Positions 11,132 through 24,331 of a DNA stretch of 64,000 nucleotides are shown here, piece after piece. The stretch is from Dermanyssus gallinae (Eukaryota > Arthropoda > Arachnida > Mesostigmata > Dermanyssidae), in assembly GCA_003439945.1 (NCBI GenBank), contig QVRM01000423.1:1-64000 (forward strand), written 5' to 3'. Within the stretch, counting starts at the first letter, position 1; each line of letters starts with the position of its first letter. The position numbers and the translations under genes are program-made. The notes below the pieces were generated by a model. The model was not told the origin of the DNA and searched no databases. It saw only the letters and a list, made by a program, of their open reading frames with translations.

Positions 11132-13425
11132 ACCTATGTGGTTAGCTGGCCGACAAAGATGTAAACGTTAATGCAGTATCTGAATTGCATACAAAAGGTA
11201 AAAAGGCTGTATTTTGCGTTGTACCTAAGGGTAAGGCCTTCGTGCTGTGTTCCAAGGAGAATTTATAGATGACAGGTGAGTTTTTCAGTTTCTGGAACGG
11301 CGCCGCTTCCTACGAAAAAAAAACGGTCATGCAAAGTTTTGTAGCTAAAAATGTACCTCACCCCTCGAAATGACTAGACAGTAATACAGAGGTTCGCCCG
11401 GGAGCAATCATACCTCGACAAGTACTATTGTGAGGGTCTTACAAGGGTAATGGATCTAATACCAAATGGTTTGTTGCGAGAACTAGACGTAGCTCCCTTG
11501 GTGAAGACGTTCCAGCGGAAAAAACTGTATTTTGGTGAGATGCAAAGGTTTCACCAGTTGGCCATCATGCCCGCTGGAGGATGGGGCACACCAGTAAAAG
11601 GACTTTTTGTCTATCTACGTAACTATTTATCCCCCATGTGATGTATTATAAAATATGAATACTATACTACACTTTCATCTGAAAGTGTTAACATTGTCAT
11701 GTTTTGTCTTCCTCCGATTTTCTTATTATGCTGAAGTTACAGACGTCGTATTCGCGGGACTCTCGGGTATTGACCTTAGGGTTCTAAAAATCATTGGGCG
11801 TAACTTTAGGTAGAAATCCTGCATAGGGCTGTGCCATAACGATACAATCGAACATGCTAGGCAAGAGATTTTTCGGCAAGAGAAAGCGCGTCTACTTGAA
11901 CGAACAGAAAGGAAGCCCCATGCCTACATAAACCGCTCCCCTAAGGAGACACGGCGCTTACTGGGTAACGAGCAGGTAAGGCCTCACTTGACGAATCTGC
12001 TGTCCAATCCTTACGTAGAAAGCTCGGCTGCAAAGATTGAGTATCCACTTACACTAGAATAACACACAGGAAGTGTGCCAAATTATCCGATCACTTACTA
12101 GATAAAAAAAGTAGTGGACCAGATCGGGTCTACTACGAGTAGGGTGCAGTTACGCCGTTCTTGAAGGGAAACTTCTGTAATTTTTTTAATGAAAATATAA
12201 AGGAAGATGGATGCCTATAGATTATCATATTGCTAGGCTTGCTCTAATAGTCAAGGGCAAACACAGCGACGATAGAACTGACCCAAATATGTACCGAGTA
12301 GTGGCGTCTGAGAGAATGCTCAAAAATATTTTGTAAGCGGAAAAACGAAAGAATTGCAGATGTAGCAAACCCTACCCTACCTTCAGAGTAGTTCGGATTC
12401 AGAAAAACATAGGGGCCCGCGACGCAATTCACGTTTGACAATCCAAAGTAGAGCAGGTACCGTCTGTATGCAGTCTTTATTGACTGCACCACGGCTTTTT
12501 ACAAGCCTCCGCGCGATTTTATTTAGCGCATTACCGCCATGGTAAAGGCGTATCTCATGAAAAAGGGCTGGAGATAAACTCATGTGAAGCCAAGGCAATT
12601 AAGTTTCGTCGCAGAGGACGTTTAGCTGCAAACGGCGTTATTCGTTGTCGTGGGAAGCCATTAGAGTTAGTAAACTCTTTCTTATACTTGGGTCATCGGA
12701 TTCACTATAAGGGAACGTCATTTACGGTACACGTCGAACACAGTGTTAACTCGGTACTGGCAGCTTTCTACGGAGAGGTCGGAGATGTACGGCGACTGTC
12801 TGTCGGTACAGCAGTACCTCTGTTTATACAAACGGCTTTGCTAAAGCTGGTGTATAGTTTATACAGAGTGTAGCAACACCTATCTCAAGCAAGTTTTAGT
12901 TTGCTTGAGAAGTGTTTCACACTCTACATGAAACAAGTGCGTTGCCTTTTAACCAGGGCCAGAAGCCGCTTCGTGTATGCATTGTCAAACTGTGCGTCAA
13001 TGGTGGAGATGCTTCGGCTTAGGCAGCGTATGTCTGTTCTGACGGAGCCACTTAACCAGCTCTTGGGAGAGTGACGAAGCAAAGTCATGGAAGCAGCGAC
13101 GGAGGTAAGAACGCTTGACGTCTTAAAATCTCCTTGGTTGTGGGCCGGAACGGCCTGCGATGACAGGCACATCTATACCAGGTACGTCGCACACGATTTC
13201 CATCACTTCGTATGCTCCCGTAAGGAGTTTCATGGAGACTACAGTACTCAGTGTACTTGTCGGTTTTGCTCGCAGCAATGCGCCAAGTACCACTCGGTTT
13301 ATTGTCCAGCATTGCAATGAAAACGTTTGCACTCCTTCTCTCGATCGAACGGCAAGACAACAAATAATTCTATTTAGTAATAACATAAACCATGTTGTAT
13401 ATACTCAATTTAAGTGAAATAAATA
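10637..13425 (+). mobile_element. Decayed two-ORF non-LTR retrotransposon with PHD-like ORF1
   Basis: Plus-strand element: intact ORF1 (10637-11131), then ORF2 remains with many stops. Recognisable ORF2 parts: FGFRKNIGARDAIHV (about 12391-12435), motif A AVFIDCTTAF (about 12472), then after a deletion that removes the YADD motif, GLEINSCEAKAIKFRRRGRL (about 12570), NSFLYLGHRIHYKG, a C-terminal RSRFVYALSNCASMVEML and a Cys-rich end CTCRFCSQQC (to 13320). AATAAA near 13420. Two more fragments of the same family are at 3417-3740 and 49250-49935. Clade uncertain (jockey/CR1-like). Confidence 0.82.
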
Positions 13426-14411
13426 TGATTGGTTAAATAACAAATTAATTGATGAGCTTTTCAGAGTTAATTTGAGGGGCTGATTTAGATTTCCTACCCG
13501 TTTATCCACAAAGGATGGCATAAGTTTAGACGCGACTGATCTGAGTCTCATACAAGCTTCTAGAAATGTTAACATTGTTTTCTATTAGAGGACCTATTTC
13601 TCCTGCGACACTTTGTCTAATGTCAAGTGTAAATTCTGAATTGCAGAAAAAATAGCCTTATATACTTTACTGTGCTCAACAATATATTTTTTTAATTAAA
13701 TTATTTTTATTTTAATACTCTTATTAATTTAAAGTTTTCAAATAAGTTTAATACATTACATCAATAATTGCCATTATTTTTTATTTAACGAATTTCTTTT
13801 ATTTTTATTTACTTGATTTTAACTTAATAAATGTCAATTAGTAAAATACACTGTAAGTCACATATTATAGTTATTTTAATTAATTAATTGTAATTCTATT
13901 TTAATAAGGTACCTCTCTCGCCCGAAGCACGCTTCAATTAACGAAATTTCTCATTCAACTCAAGCAGTTTACTGTACTACATTTTAGACCCTTCTAGACT
14001 CCGGGGAGGAGGGCAAGTGTCTGGACGGGATGACATGTACACTGAAGAAAAATTCTCGTCAGTCGGATGCCCTTACAAATTCTGCCCGCTCGCGCTTGAT
14101 ACCTTGGACGTATTGTAAACGTTATCTTCGAGAATAACAGATGACATCCATTTTTTTTTATGAAAGTCCCATTTTTAGTACAGAGTGAAATTGCAAATGT
14201 CTCTTATGCTGATGTTCTTGGCCGATTATTACTTTATTTACAAAATGTGCGGCTGCAAAATCAAAACCTTGAGATGGCTTATTTTTTTGTCTGTTACGTT
14301 CACTACATTGAATTTTTGCTGTTAAGCTCATCGAATAAACACGCTCAGGAATGTTGATGCATTTTATAAATATCTTTTATAATATACCTAACTAAGGTGA
14401 TAATAAACGCC
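13426..14411. other. A/T-rich region without a gene
   Basis: Strongly A/T-rich from about 13660 to 13910 (TTTTATTT and AATTAATT runs). Confidence 0.5.
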
Positions 14412-14433
14412 ATATATATACATATATATATAT
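14412..14433 (+). repeat. Short (TA)n
   Basis: 22 bp with one CATA interruption. Confidence 0.9.
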
Positions 14434-14997
14434 TTTTCTTCTTTTCTCAGCGGCCAATCCGCAATTGTTGTTGCGGCGTAACAACGCCATATCGGCTGTC
14501 ATAGCCATGCGAATGTATTCGATCCGATTCAGGGTAAAGCTCGCTTTATCGTATTTTCGACGGCTGGAAGAGGATCACATAATGGGTCCGACCAAGAAAA
14601 CATTGGGTAGAGCATAATAGTATTGTTATAACCAAGCACAATACAGTCGCACAGACGAGGATCACGATAACGCCCATAGGAACAACGAGATCCACATTTC
14701 TAGGTAGGAGAGCTAAAGACGTCGAGTACGCCGCAGCTGCTGCTGCTGAATATTTCGTAACACTACGCGGCGTTAAGTGCCGTAGGGGGTGCTGGAAGCG
14801 GATCAGTCTGCATTACGGGCAGACGTGTAGATCTCTATAGGCATAGATCGATCAGTATCGGACCGCGTATAGGGCCGATATCTCTTTCGGATTGAAGGAC
14901 TGGTCGTTTTTCGCTGTCCAATCGGTATAGGCGTGTCACCGTCACGATTCGTTTCAGTTGCCAGTGGCCACAAGGTTTCTTCTGTGCCACAGGTAAC

Positions 14998-15001
<4 letters not shown>
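14434..15001. other. No gene recognised
   Basis: Mixed sequence with no open frame that I can support. Confidence 0.5.

Positions 15002-15050
<49 letters not shown>
15002..15050 (+). repeat. (TA)n at the 3' edge of the 15-kb retrotransposon remnant
   Basis: 49 bp, directly past AATAAA on the minus strand. Confidence 0.95.
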
Positions 15051-15052
<2 letters not shown>

Positions 15053-15812
15053 TTTATTGTTCGCTTGGCATGAATACCTAAATACACATGCCACCCTTTT
15101 ATATCAGGTGCGCTTAGAGCGGCAGCTTATATGTTACCTACACATCCATATAATTCATGTCTACTTTAATACCTACTGAGTATTTCCTTTTCATTAGGAC
15201 AACTTCTTTTTTGTTATATCGACCAGGTTCTTTGGTCTTATTTGGTCTTAGAGCTAGGGCCTCCGAAAGCTTTATATCTCTGCTTCCCCCTAAGACTATA
15301 CAGCATTTAGAAATATGCTCGATTTACTCATTCTCTAGCCCACATGCTCGACATGCTGTGCTTTGTCCCTCCCTATATTTAGCTCTTTGTATTCTTGCAC
15401 CCAACATTCTTGCCCTGGCATCTGTCAATAGCCCATTCGCTCTTGAATTATCGTATACCCATTCTACTCCGCCCTTTTCCTGCTTTTCCTTTCCAGCTAC
15501 AGTTGCCAAACTCGATCTGGAACCCATCGCCAATTTCCATTTGTCTGTATATAACTTGTTTACCCTTAATTTCACCATTTTCTCTGATACCCTCGCTCTT
15601 GCCCATTGCTGACTATTGTACCCAATCTCCCTAGCTGCGAACTCTACTCTGCGATCCCATTTCGTTTTAATCCTAAGTGCCGCCTTTACCAGCTGCATCT
15701 GTTCAACCTATCTTTTATTTGTGACATTTTTAATCCTACTACTAAATCTCAGCCCCCCTTCAATAAATTTTCTGGCGCAATAAAAAAAAAATAAAAAAAA
15801 AATAATTAAAAA

Positions 15813-15820
<8 letters not shown>
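15051..15820 (-). mobile_element. 3' end of a non-LTR retrotransposon between two (TA)n arrays
   Basis: Minus-strand frame 15698-15324 reads IKTKWDRRVEFAAREIGYNS, KWKLAMGSRSSLATVAGKEK and YDNSRANGLLTDARARMLG, ending at a zinc-knuckle-like CRACGLE. This resembles the C-terminal end of retrotransposon ORF2 proteins. AATAAA (minus, near 15055) is followed directly by (TA)n. No polymerase core remains. Confidence 0.6.

Positions 15821-15849
<29 letters not shown>
15781..15849 (+). repeat. A-rich run followed by (TA)n
   Basis: A-rich 15781-15820, then TA 15821-15849, at the 5' edge of the 15-kb remnant. Confidence 0.95.
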
Positions 15850-15851
<2 letters not shown>

Positions 15852-16932
15852 GGGATAAGCATGACTTTATTTGTGTCTAGACATCTCAGCTCCTTGTGTT
15901 TTGCATTGTTTCGTCTGTGTTGTTCATGGTCGATATTTATATTCATCCCAGGCCTGTTCAAACTGCTGAACTCTAAGAACTGACCTCCTTGGTTAAAAAG
16001 CAACTCAGGATTAATCTTGCTAATTGACCCGTCATTCATTTTCTCGAAGTCTCCGGGATATATGGATATGCAGGGGCAAATGAGTTCCCTTGTAATTTGT
16101 TGAACACCTCTGCATATAGTGCTGCTTTTTGTACTACTTGAATTCGTTTTTCGTTATCGTGCGGTGTAATACGTCAAACGCGTCGTAACAGCATTAAGCG
16201 ACTCATAATGGTGAACGACAGTAACGAGGTGTTGTCGACCGTATTAGCTACTGTTTTGATCGAGATTGACTACCTTGTTTGTGTAACGTTGGCTAACGTT
16301 AATTATATCCATCCGAACTGGTACATTTAGCCATGTGTGGCGACGAGACGTTGTGTTGTCCCGTCGCTACACGTTCCAAGTGAGCTAGCTAATTTATGCT
16401 GCCACCATAGGTCTATGTGTGAGGTAGGGTTTCAGCACGCTACGATCCATCACGCGTTTGATGGGCCATCCGTCGTGTCGATCGGCGGATTCAGTGAATG
16501 ACGCTCCGACACGAATTTAGCTACGTACGAAGCAAGTGCTTGATCTCGTATTGCTGAGTATACAATAGCCAATACGCCATCCTGGAGCCCCAAAGTACCT
16601 GACACTACCACCTGGCAGCTGCGAACTCGAACTGCTTGCTATGCAAGGGCTGTACACACGTGTGTGTATTGGCGTGGCTACTAATCCATATTATCTTCTT
16701 GTCACGTCTACTACTAATGCTACTAGAACTACGTCTACTACTACTACTACTACTTGAGTTGATCACGAAAAAGCTAGATCAATCGGTATTTTCTATGCGC
16801 TGTGGATAGGGCGGAGATTGTTATGTTGTAAGATTGGCGCGCCATACTCATGATCTTCCGCCGACCATAAGGCATGCTGTGCATGCACGTGTTGCAGACC
16901 AGTATACACAGAGCGACAGCGGATTCATTTCC

Positions 16933-16935
<3 letters not shown>
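15850..16935. other. No gene recognised
   Basis: Holds an imperfect CTA repeat at 16700-16755. No coding or RNA feature supported. Confidence 0.5.

Positions 16936-16974
<39 letters not shown>
16936..16974 (+). repeat. (TA)n adjoining the fold-back element
   Basis: 39 bp; its last TA serves as the target duplication of the fold-back element. Confidence 0.95.
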
Positions 16975-16977
<3 letters not shown>

Positions 16978-17910
16978 CGTCATTTATAACAAAATGTTTT
17001 TATTTTAAGGTTTGGTAGAACTCGGTAAGAAAATAATTTTTCCCAATGGAAGGAGGGGCGGAAACATTTTGTTCAAAAGAGAGCATGAAATTAATAAAAG
17101 TAGCTATTCTGCCTTTTTTCTCCTACATGGTTGTGCGAAATCTACGTTTGCGGGGGAACCAGTCAACGCATGAAAAAAAACGATTATACAGGCGTGTTTG
17201 GCAGAAAATTCTGCACAATGAAAGGTATTTCACTAGCTTGTGTAGCAATTAGCGAACACCCAGATTAGGGAAAGTCATTAAAAGTCGATATGTTGTTATG
17301 ACTTACGTTAAAGCTTTTATGTGCAAAATCGTAAAATGTTGGATTACGATTAAAAATGTACGTCTAAGATACCACTTTCAGGCAATAGCAAATTTAATAC
17401 CCACCATTTTCGTACCAAAATTAATGATGGTGCTGCGTTACGCAGTTGTCAAGTAACTAAGCTTTTTCGACAGTCATAGTTGTTATGTCTTACGTTAAAG
17501 CTTTCACCTTCAGAACCGTAAAATTTTGCCAAGACGTTTCCGCCCCCTCTTTCCACTAGGAAAAATGTTTTTTTTTGCCAAGTTCGACCAAACCTCAAAA
17601 TATATACCTAACCTTCTCATACACCGTATGCAAGTATGCATGCCTTTGCTTTCGATATGGCTATCGAAAAGGCTTAGTTACTTGGCAACTACGTAACGCA
17701 GCACCATCATTTTAGTACAAAAATGGTTGACACGAAAATGTGGGTATTGAATTATAATTTTTTGGATGTACATTTTTGGTCGTAATGGAAAATTTTTACG
17801 ATTTTTCACGTTAAGGTGTTAACCTAAGACATAACAACATATTGAAATTTTTTTTCTTGCCGAGTTCTACCAGACCTTAAAATAAGTACATATTGTTATG
17901 AATGACCCTG
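16975..17910. mobile_element. 936-bp composite fold-back DNA element
   Basis: Terminal inverted repeats of about 66 bp (16975-17040 and 17845-17910; ends CAGCGTCATT and AATGACCCTG) flanked by TA on both sides. Internal inverted pairs: 17285-17375 with 17755-17840, and 17403-17478 with 17657-17727. An extra inverted copy of the left-end segment lies near 17530-17600. No transposase is seen; the 68-codon frame at 17046-17252 is unrecognised. The TA duplication suggests mobilisation by a Tc1/mariner-type enzyme. Confidence 0.85.
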
Positions 17911-18886
17911 TATATAATTTTCACGCATATGTTACATACATATGCTTTCTATATTTTTGGTTATGTTTAGTTAGCACCAAGTAAATACCCAAATGTAAAT
18001 GGCAGTGCTAAAAGGTACAACAACGTTATTGGACTAGCTGAATGACGTTGCCCGAGGCGCCTCATGCATCAAAGTCATAGAGAGCCATAGAGCCACAGAG
18101 TATATAGAAATATGTATATAGGAATATGTATTCTCGCTGTGTAACTTTCCCGAAAACGTCTCATAAGACATCTAGTAATGCAGACGCATGTACCCCTTGT
18201 GATAGAACACATGCACATCGTATTTGACAATAATGTGACGTTTAGCATACTGTTGCCGTGGTGAAACGGAGTTCAAATCTCTCGATGAGATCATCGCGAG
18301 AAACATACCCAGGGCTTTTTGGGGGAAGCCGATAAATGCATTTTACATGACCCTTGTTTGGATCACGTCCGGCCATTTTACTTTTATGCCCTGCAATTTT
18401 GTACCACATATGGAAAATACTGGCGCAGTGTGTAGTGATTGCTTCTGTAGACAGGTATGTTTAAAATTGCTACATTTTCTAGTGTCGTTTGTATTGTGTT
18501 TTAAAATACAGGGACTTCTTGAAAAAGTCGGCGTCTAGTAGTTAAACTTACTTTAGTACTCAACAAATTCCGAGATAAATAGAGGTAAATACGATTTGGT
18601 CTTGCAAGACGTTTTCCGGATCATTACAACCTTGGTCAGTTGACATTATGTTTGCTGATTGTAAGGAGCACAGTGTGTCGTGAAGAACAAACCCAATTCC
18701 GCTAGAGAGAACCATGTTTATGAAGGAGATGCAGGACACTACTCATAAGCCCCTTAAGCATCGGCGTTCAGCATAGAAAATGGCAACAATAATCTGCTGT
18801 CTAATAAAAAGGTCATACTTGCATGGGTCATGATCCATACTGATCTGATTAATAAACGTTAACCAAATTCAGCGCGTATATTTGTA
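17911..18886. other. No gene recognised
   Basis: Only a 63-codon frame at 18347 without known domains. Confidence 0.5.
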
Positions 18887-19186
18887 GCGGCGGTGGCTTA
18901 GGCGGCTAACGCACCGTTCGAAACGGGGCGTTGCCATGGCAACCACGGTTAGCAAAAACATCGCTAGTTCGAGCCCTGGCCGTGCTGGTAGAATTTGTTG
19001 GACGTGGTTGTCATTGCCTTGCTGCTACATACCTCTGCTGGAGAAAGCCTATATAATTCCAGTACGAGAACGCAATGACGATAGATGCATTTAGACGCTA
19101 TCGTGCCACAGGCAACTTAGCCCATTACGAGCGTCTAAAATGTAGTTGTCAGAGCGTTGAAAAAAAAAAAAAAAAAAAAAAAAAAA
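18887..19186 (+). mobile_element. tRNA-derived SINE, family II, copy 1
   Basis: tRNA-like head with TGGCTTAGGCGG (A box) and AGTTCGAGCCC (B box, 18966-18976), a body with GCGTTGCCATGGCAACCAC, and a poly(A) tail of about 27 A at the end. About 300 bp. Confidence 0.85.
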
Positions 19187-19699
19187 TATGCAGCTTTTTA
19201 CTTACTAGGGGTGGTTCGATCTTATCAAGTAGTGTCTTGCAGACTTTTGTCATTAGTCAGGCCTTTCGAGGCCCAGTACTCTTTATCAGGTACCGTCGGC
19301 TTAAGTTCCAGGAAAAAAGCCATACATTTTGGTTGCGTGCTTAAGTGTACACTGTGCGATATTTGCAATACCGCGCCTTAAGGATAGTTAAGCGGAACTT
19401 CTTATTCATTAAAAAATATATTTCACTCTGTAGCTCACCCTGTTGTGTTATTTATAAGTGCTCATTTTGCTGTGTATAATGATGTGTTTTTGTCGTTAGT
19501 GCTTGCTCTCCTTTTCATTAGAGGCACAGGCTCTAAATACTTCTTTTGAATTGCAAGCATTTTCTCTTCTATGGGCAAAGTTAGGCGTACGGAAATCATG
19601 CGAATATTGCAAAACGTTTTTAAGCGACTAAGTAGTTTTGTCGATTCAGGGACGGGCGCCAAGACATCAACGAACGTGTACGTATTGAGCGACTTTCTT

Positions 19700-20640
19700 C
19701 GCTGCTTTTGACAGTTTTCCTTTGATCACCACGACGCCTTAGCACATGGCTCGGCACTACTAAGGAATCCCACTGGGAAGTTTAAAACAATTGCGTGACA
19801 AAATCCAGAGGAGGAGGCAAGACGTCTAGAAAAGCCAGCGCTTGGATTTTGCAATATGCAACGTCCCGGCTCGCAGCTTGTTTTTCATATTCAATTTTCT
19901 GTTGAAACGATTCGATTTCATTTTCAAAGCTCGACATTTAAATTGAGACCAATTTATTCGGCCTGCCGATTCTACCTCTGTGTAACAAAGAACTTGCTAG
20001 TATTGTGTGCTGCTAAATGATTTCAAATATGACGGTCCGACAGCGATCTTCTCTGACGAAAAAATATTCACCACAGATGCCATTCCCAAGTGCAAAAAAT
20101 ACTCATGGCGTGCCCACTACTCAGTAGATATGAGAGTAATAATTGGCACCAGATTTTCAGTCTATTTTCAGGCCCTGACTATTGTGTTTAGCCGGGGGGG
20201 AACACTATGCCACCACAATTGCTGCAAGAAAATTAAATAATGAGAACATACGTCTATACCTCATCATCATATTTATTTTTTTCATATGAGTATGCATATA
20301 ACACAGACAATTATACAGAATATACAATTTACAGTCAGCTGATCGCGGCATTTATTTGAGTCAGAGAGGCATTGCAGTGATCTCTTCCCGAGGGCCCGGC
20401 AGACAAACGCATGAAACTTCGTCGACTCCCACACTAGTCTTCGCTAGGTGCCAGTGACGCAGGTACATTAACCATACCCGAGACCTTCCACAAAACAGAA
20501 AGAAAAATAAGCACACGTGTCCACCTAACAGCCCAGATCTAAGTCCGTTTGGATTATCTTGTATGGGGGCGTGCTCGAGCTTTGCTTTACCGAATATTGA
20601 CGTAACAACGTTAAATTCTTCACTGACTCCGTTACGCAAG
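19700..20640 (+). pseudogene. Tc1/mariner-type transposase remnant
   Basis: Plus-strand pieces: AIFSDEKIFTTDA (about 20044-20080) corresponds to the first catalytic region (SDEK-F-D) and CPPNSPDLSPFG (about 20519-20554) to the last, with the acidic catalytic residue replaced by Gly. Between them the frame is broken. No inverted repeats were found, so the limits are approximate. Confidence 0.6.
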
Positions 20641-20839
20641 CATCGGCTGACAACAGTATACTATTATTATTATTATTATTAAACGCACTTGTGAGCAGTT
20701 TACGCCCAGAATGAAAGTGTAAAGGTAATCTCAGCTAACGGAGGTTATATTGAACAAGTACACCTGCTTACAATTTTCCTATCTGCAGCAGGAGAAATTC
20801 AATAATCCGTTTTCATTTCTAAGAGATACAAGCTTAGAG

Positions 20840-21130
20840 AGTGTCTGCGTGATCTAGTGCGCTAGTCACGATTCTCATCTAATGAGATGTCGCTAGTTTG
20901 ATCGCCTCGTTGTTGATCGAGTTTTTTATTTGAGCGATGCTTCATGACAGTGATGGTGGATAGACGAAAAACAAAATTACTGTGAGTCAGCTGGCACTGA
21001 TACTGTCGGGGAAACCTTACATATCTCAACATGTCCGGCCTTTGGTGCATTAGAGATAGTCCTCACGGCAATTTCAGGCCCGTAGTGGACGAAGGACGGC
21101 CTAGAAATAAAATCAACTTCCTTATAAAAA
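20840..21130 (+). mobile_element. tRNA-derived SINE, family I, copy 1 (diverged)
   Basis: Aligns with the SINE copies at 48577 and 52785: TGCGCTAGTCA, GTTGTTGATCGA, ATATCTCAACATGTCCG and a tail CCTAGAAATAAAATCAAC. The A and B boxes are worn. Confidence 0.75.
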
Positions 21131-23950
21131 TGTTCTATTTCTAGATGCGAGCCGGATACAAGTGACTACATCATTATGTATTAACTTAAGTGAAGGGTGG
21201 CTTCTAGACTTTCACCTAAATTGATTGCATTTTGAATCAGTAAAAGCGGTAACCTTCTATTATCCCCAAACCATATGTTCCATCGTGTTGGGTCACTAGT
21301 CACACTTATGACTATAGTTGTGCATGTACCTTTCCCACTCTGGTAAACCGCATTCGTCATTGAACAGCGTTAGCTGTTTTTTTTTCAATTTACGCTCCCT
21401 ATAGTCATGGCTATATTTTCATAGCGACATGAGGCTCTGTCTTTATCCTATGCATACAAGTGAAATTAACTCTAATTTTGCTAACGCAGTTATATACGCC
21501 AATATATGCGCAATATAATGCACGCCGCTCACATCTGTGTTGTAGCATTATGTTTACTCTCACGGAATATATATATTTCAGTGTGTTTATCGTATATTAT
21601 TCAATCTTACATATTCAAGGAAATCATCGGCAACCTGGTGTATTCAGAATGTATATGCCGACACGGACTAAGATCGCTTGTAAAATAACGCATCACGAAG
21701 GCTTTCTAACACATGTAGGGAACTTCCAACACGAGCCAAAGAAATGTGCCAAGTGAATTGCTTTGTCTCGACTTTTTGTAGCCGCATGAGAATCCAGGAC
21801 ATTTATGAAGAGGCAAGAACTTCGATTCCTTGCGTCGGTTGTCAAAATCACGAAAGAGAGGCCCGGCAATGTTGAGGTCTAAATTGAGTCTAAACAAGAC
21901 CCTGCATTCTGGGGTACGAGTTGATTTCTCGAGTGGCACTTTTACGGGACCCTACGTTGCTGGAGACTCTAAGCAATTAATGTGTGAGAAAAAATGTGCA
22001 TGTGACCCATTCCGTCTCGCTCGGCGGAGCGAGTACATTTCAATGAGAGTTTGACAGCGATCAACGACAACCAGTCTAAACGTAACGATTAACAAAAAGT
22101 CTTTATTTTTTGCCAGGGTCACAGGGGGAGGCGACCAACTAATTTGATATTTAGAAACTTATAATCATATCTACCTAATATTAGACGATATCGGTTAAAC
22201 ATTATTTGTTTGTCGCGCAGCGCACGTCTTAATTAGATTCAACTATTTTTTTTTATTTAACTCGGGAGACTGACTTGCCAACTGAATTAGTAACTAATCA
22301 GTAAAGAAAATATTGGTTTTCTTATCTTTTTCTTAGCTATTGCAAGTAATATCCCGCGGTTATCATGTCTGCTTTGATTGCGGCATTTCATTGCTGCTTC
22401 GGTTAGGAAAAATCGGGAAGAAGTCGGCTCATCGTTATTGACGACGGTGCATTTGGTTTATTTTTAATGTCATTAAAAATGATTCCTCCGTCATCGGGTT
22501 AGCTGTGCGGTAGGCCCTATATTGAGAGTTTCGTCTGGGAGGGTGACGACATCATTAAACACAACCCTCGGGCAGCAACTCGATGCGAAATTAAACCTTC
22601 CGTCACGCCGAAAGGTGTCTTTCGAGGCAGAGATCTCTTACACATACTTCCACATACTTGAACATTTAGAGTTTCACATACTTGAAGCAGGCTTAATAGT
22701 TTTGTAAATTTGCCCTCTGTAAGCGCTGTTTCTGGCCTTGACATCGTACAGCGTTTGTCGCATCCGCAATGCGACAAGAACCGGCGGGTTGAAAGCCGGT
22801 GGACGTCGTTTGCTTGCAGTTCAAGGACATAAGAGGTCAATCTACGCCGGCATGTTCAGGGAAGCAGTTTTGCGTGCCTAATAAACCAGCATTCATTAAA
22901 AGAGCACAATTCAGGCGAACATTTGTATGAAGAAGCGTACGAAAGAAGCGTATATAAAGCCGTCTGCAATGCAGCCGATGCCGCGACGACACGCATGGCT
23001 GATGTAATGGTGAAGGCAGCAGCGCGCCCCTACAAATAGGCGTCAGCTACAACAATATGCAGGTTATCATGTAAATACAAATTCATTGTATTCTTCCTAC
23101 GAGAACACCTGCCTATGACTGTGTTTGTAGCTCCTTTGAGGAGTCTTCATCGTTGTTGCCTTTCGGCGTCCTTCCTCTACCTTTGGCGAGGGCAGTATAA
23201 GCTAGCATCGAGCGTAACTGCATCATTGCTTTCCTAGTGTTTCTTCTTCAATTTTTCATCGGAATATGCGGCTAGCAGCCAAACGGTCATAATTGCTACA
23301 GCATGCAGTACGTTTGTATGTATGCATGTTAGCTAACCATCTCGATTGTTGTTGTACCGACCATTTGTTTCCATTTGATCACAATCTCCAAATTCTCCTG
23401 CAGTTGCTATAGGGTCGCGAGCTCTCTCGCACTGCTAAGTTGCAAACGTGCTGCTTAGAGGTCGCCTTCTCGCATTTGTCTTCTTGCATATGTGCTACTT
23501 GCTCACCAGTGTGGAACGTCGATAGCATAGGACAGAAAGTACTTTTACTCACAGAATAAATAGTGCGAGGAGACAAAGCTAGCGTCTCCATAGACATAGT
23601 CTATACATACATTGTATATACATGGACATCGTATAGACGCCTAGGCGTTAATCATATGATAAAGATGTGACAAGTGTATGAAGATATTGCTTTGCTTGTT
23701 ACATTAGCTCTTTGAAGAAATCATATCATATGACTCTTTTGGAGATTCGGCGCCGATTCATAAGACTTATCATGGTTGAACGCTGTGAAACATGCCATAA
23801 GTGCCGCCCCTCTTGTCAAGTCCGACGGGCTCCAGGTAATAACACCAACAATTGTGTTACAAAAATGTTGTTGGTGTACATACAGAGCTAGCGTAATTAC
23901 ATGCTAGAAGGCGAATGATTGACCCTAGCGAAGAAATAGGTAAAGACCTG

Positions 23951-23953
<3 letters not shown>
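21131..23953. other. No gene recognised
   Basis: Several short open frames. One 40-codon Ala-rich stretch at about 22920-23039 is preceded by an acceptor-like TTCAG and could be an exon, but there is no supporting partner exon. Confidence 0.4.

Positions 23954-23985
<32 letters not shown>
23954..23985 (+). repeat. (TA)n array
   Basis: 32 bp, 42 bp upstream of SINE II copy 2. Confidence 0.95.
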
Positions 23986-23988
<3 letters not shown>

Positions 23989-24126
23989 AGAAATAGGTGA
24001 TAACTGTTTAACATTGTTTTTTTAACAAGCGGAGGAAGCTTGAGCGGATAACGCACTGTTTGCAAGGGAGCGTTGCCATGGCAACCACGATCAACAGCCA
24101 GGCTTACTATAGCAAGCTAAGCATGT

Positions 24127-24127
<1 letters not shown>

Positions 24128-24223
<96 letters not shown>

Positions 24224-24233
24224 CATATATATA
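24128..24233 (+). repeat. (TA)n array inside SINE II copy 2
   Basis: 106 bp with CATA interruptions, replacing the B-box part of the SINE. Confidence 0.97.
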
Positions 24234-24331
24234 GCAATGCAAGCACTGGCCTTGCTATTTGTCTCCGTTGAACGCGGTTGTTATATCTCTCTGCTGGAGG
24301 GAGGCCATATGGGTTTAGTAACGAGGCCGTT

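Noticed and set aside
15157..15612. 151-codon plus-strand frame with hydrophobic stretches
   Set aside because: The minus strand of the same DNA encodes a retrotransposon C-terminal end with a zinc-knuckle-like Cys pair; the hydrophobic look is a side effect.
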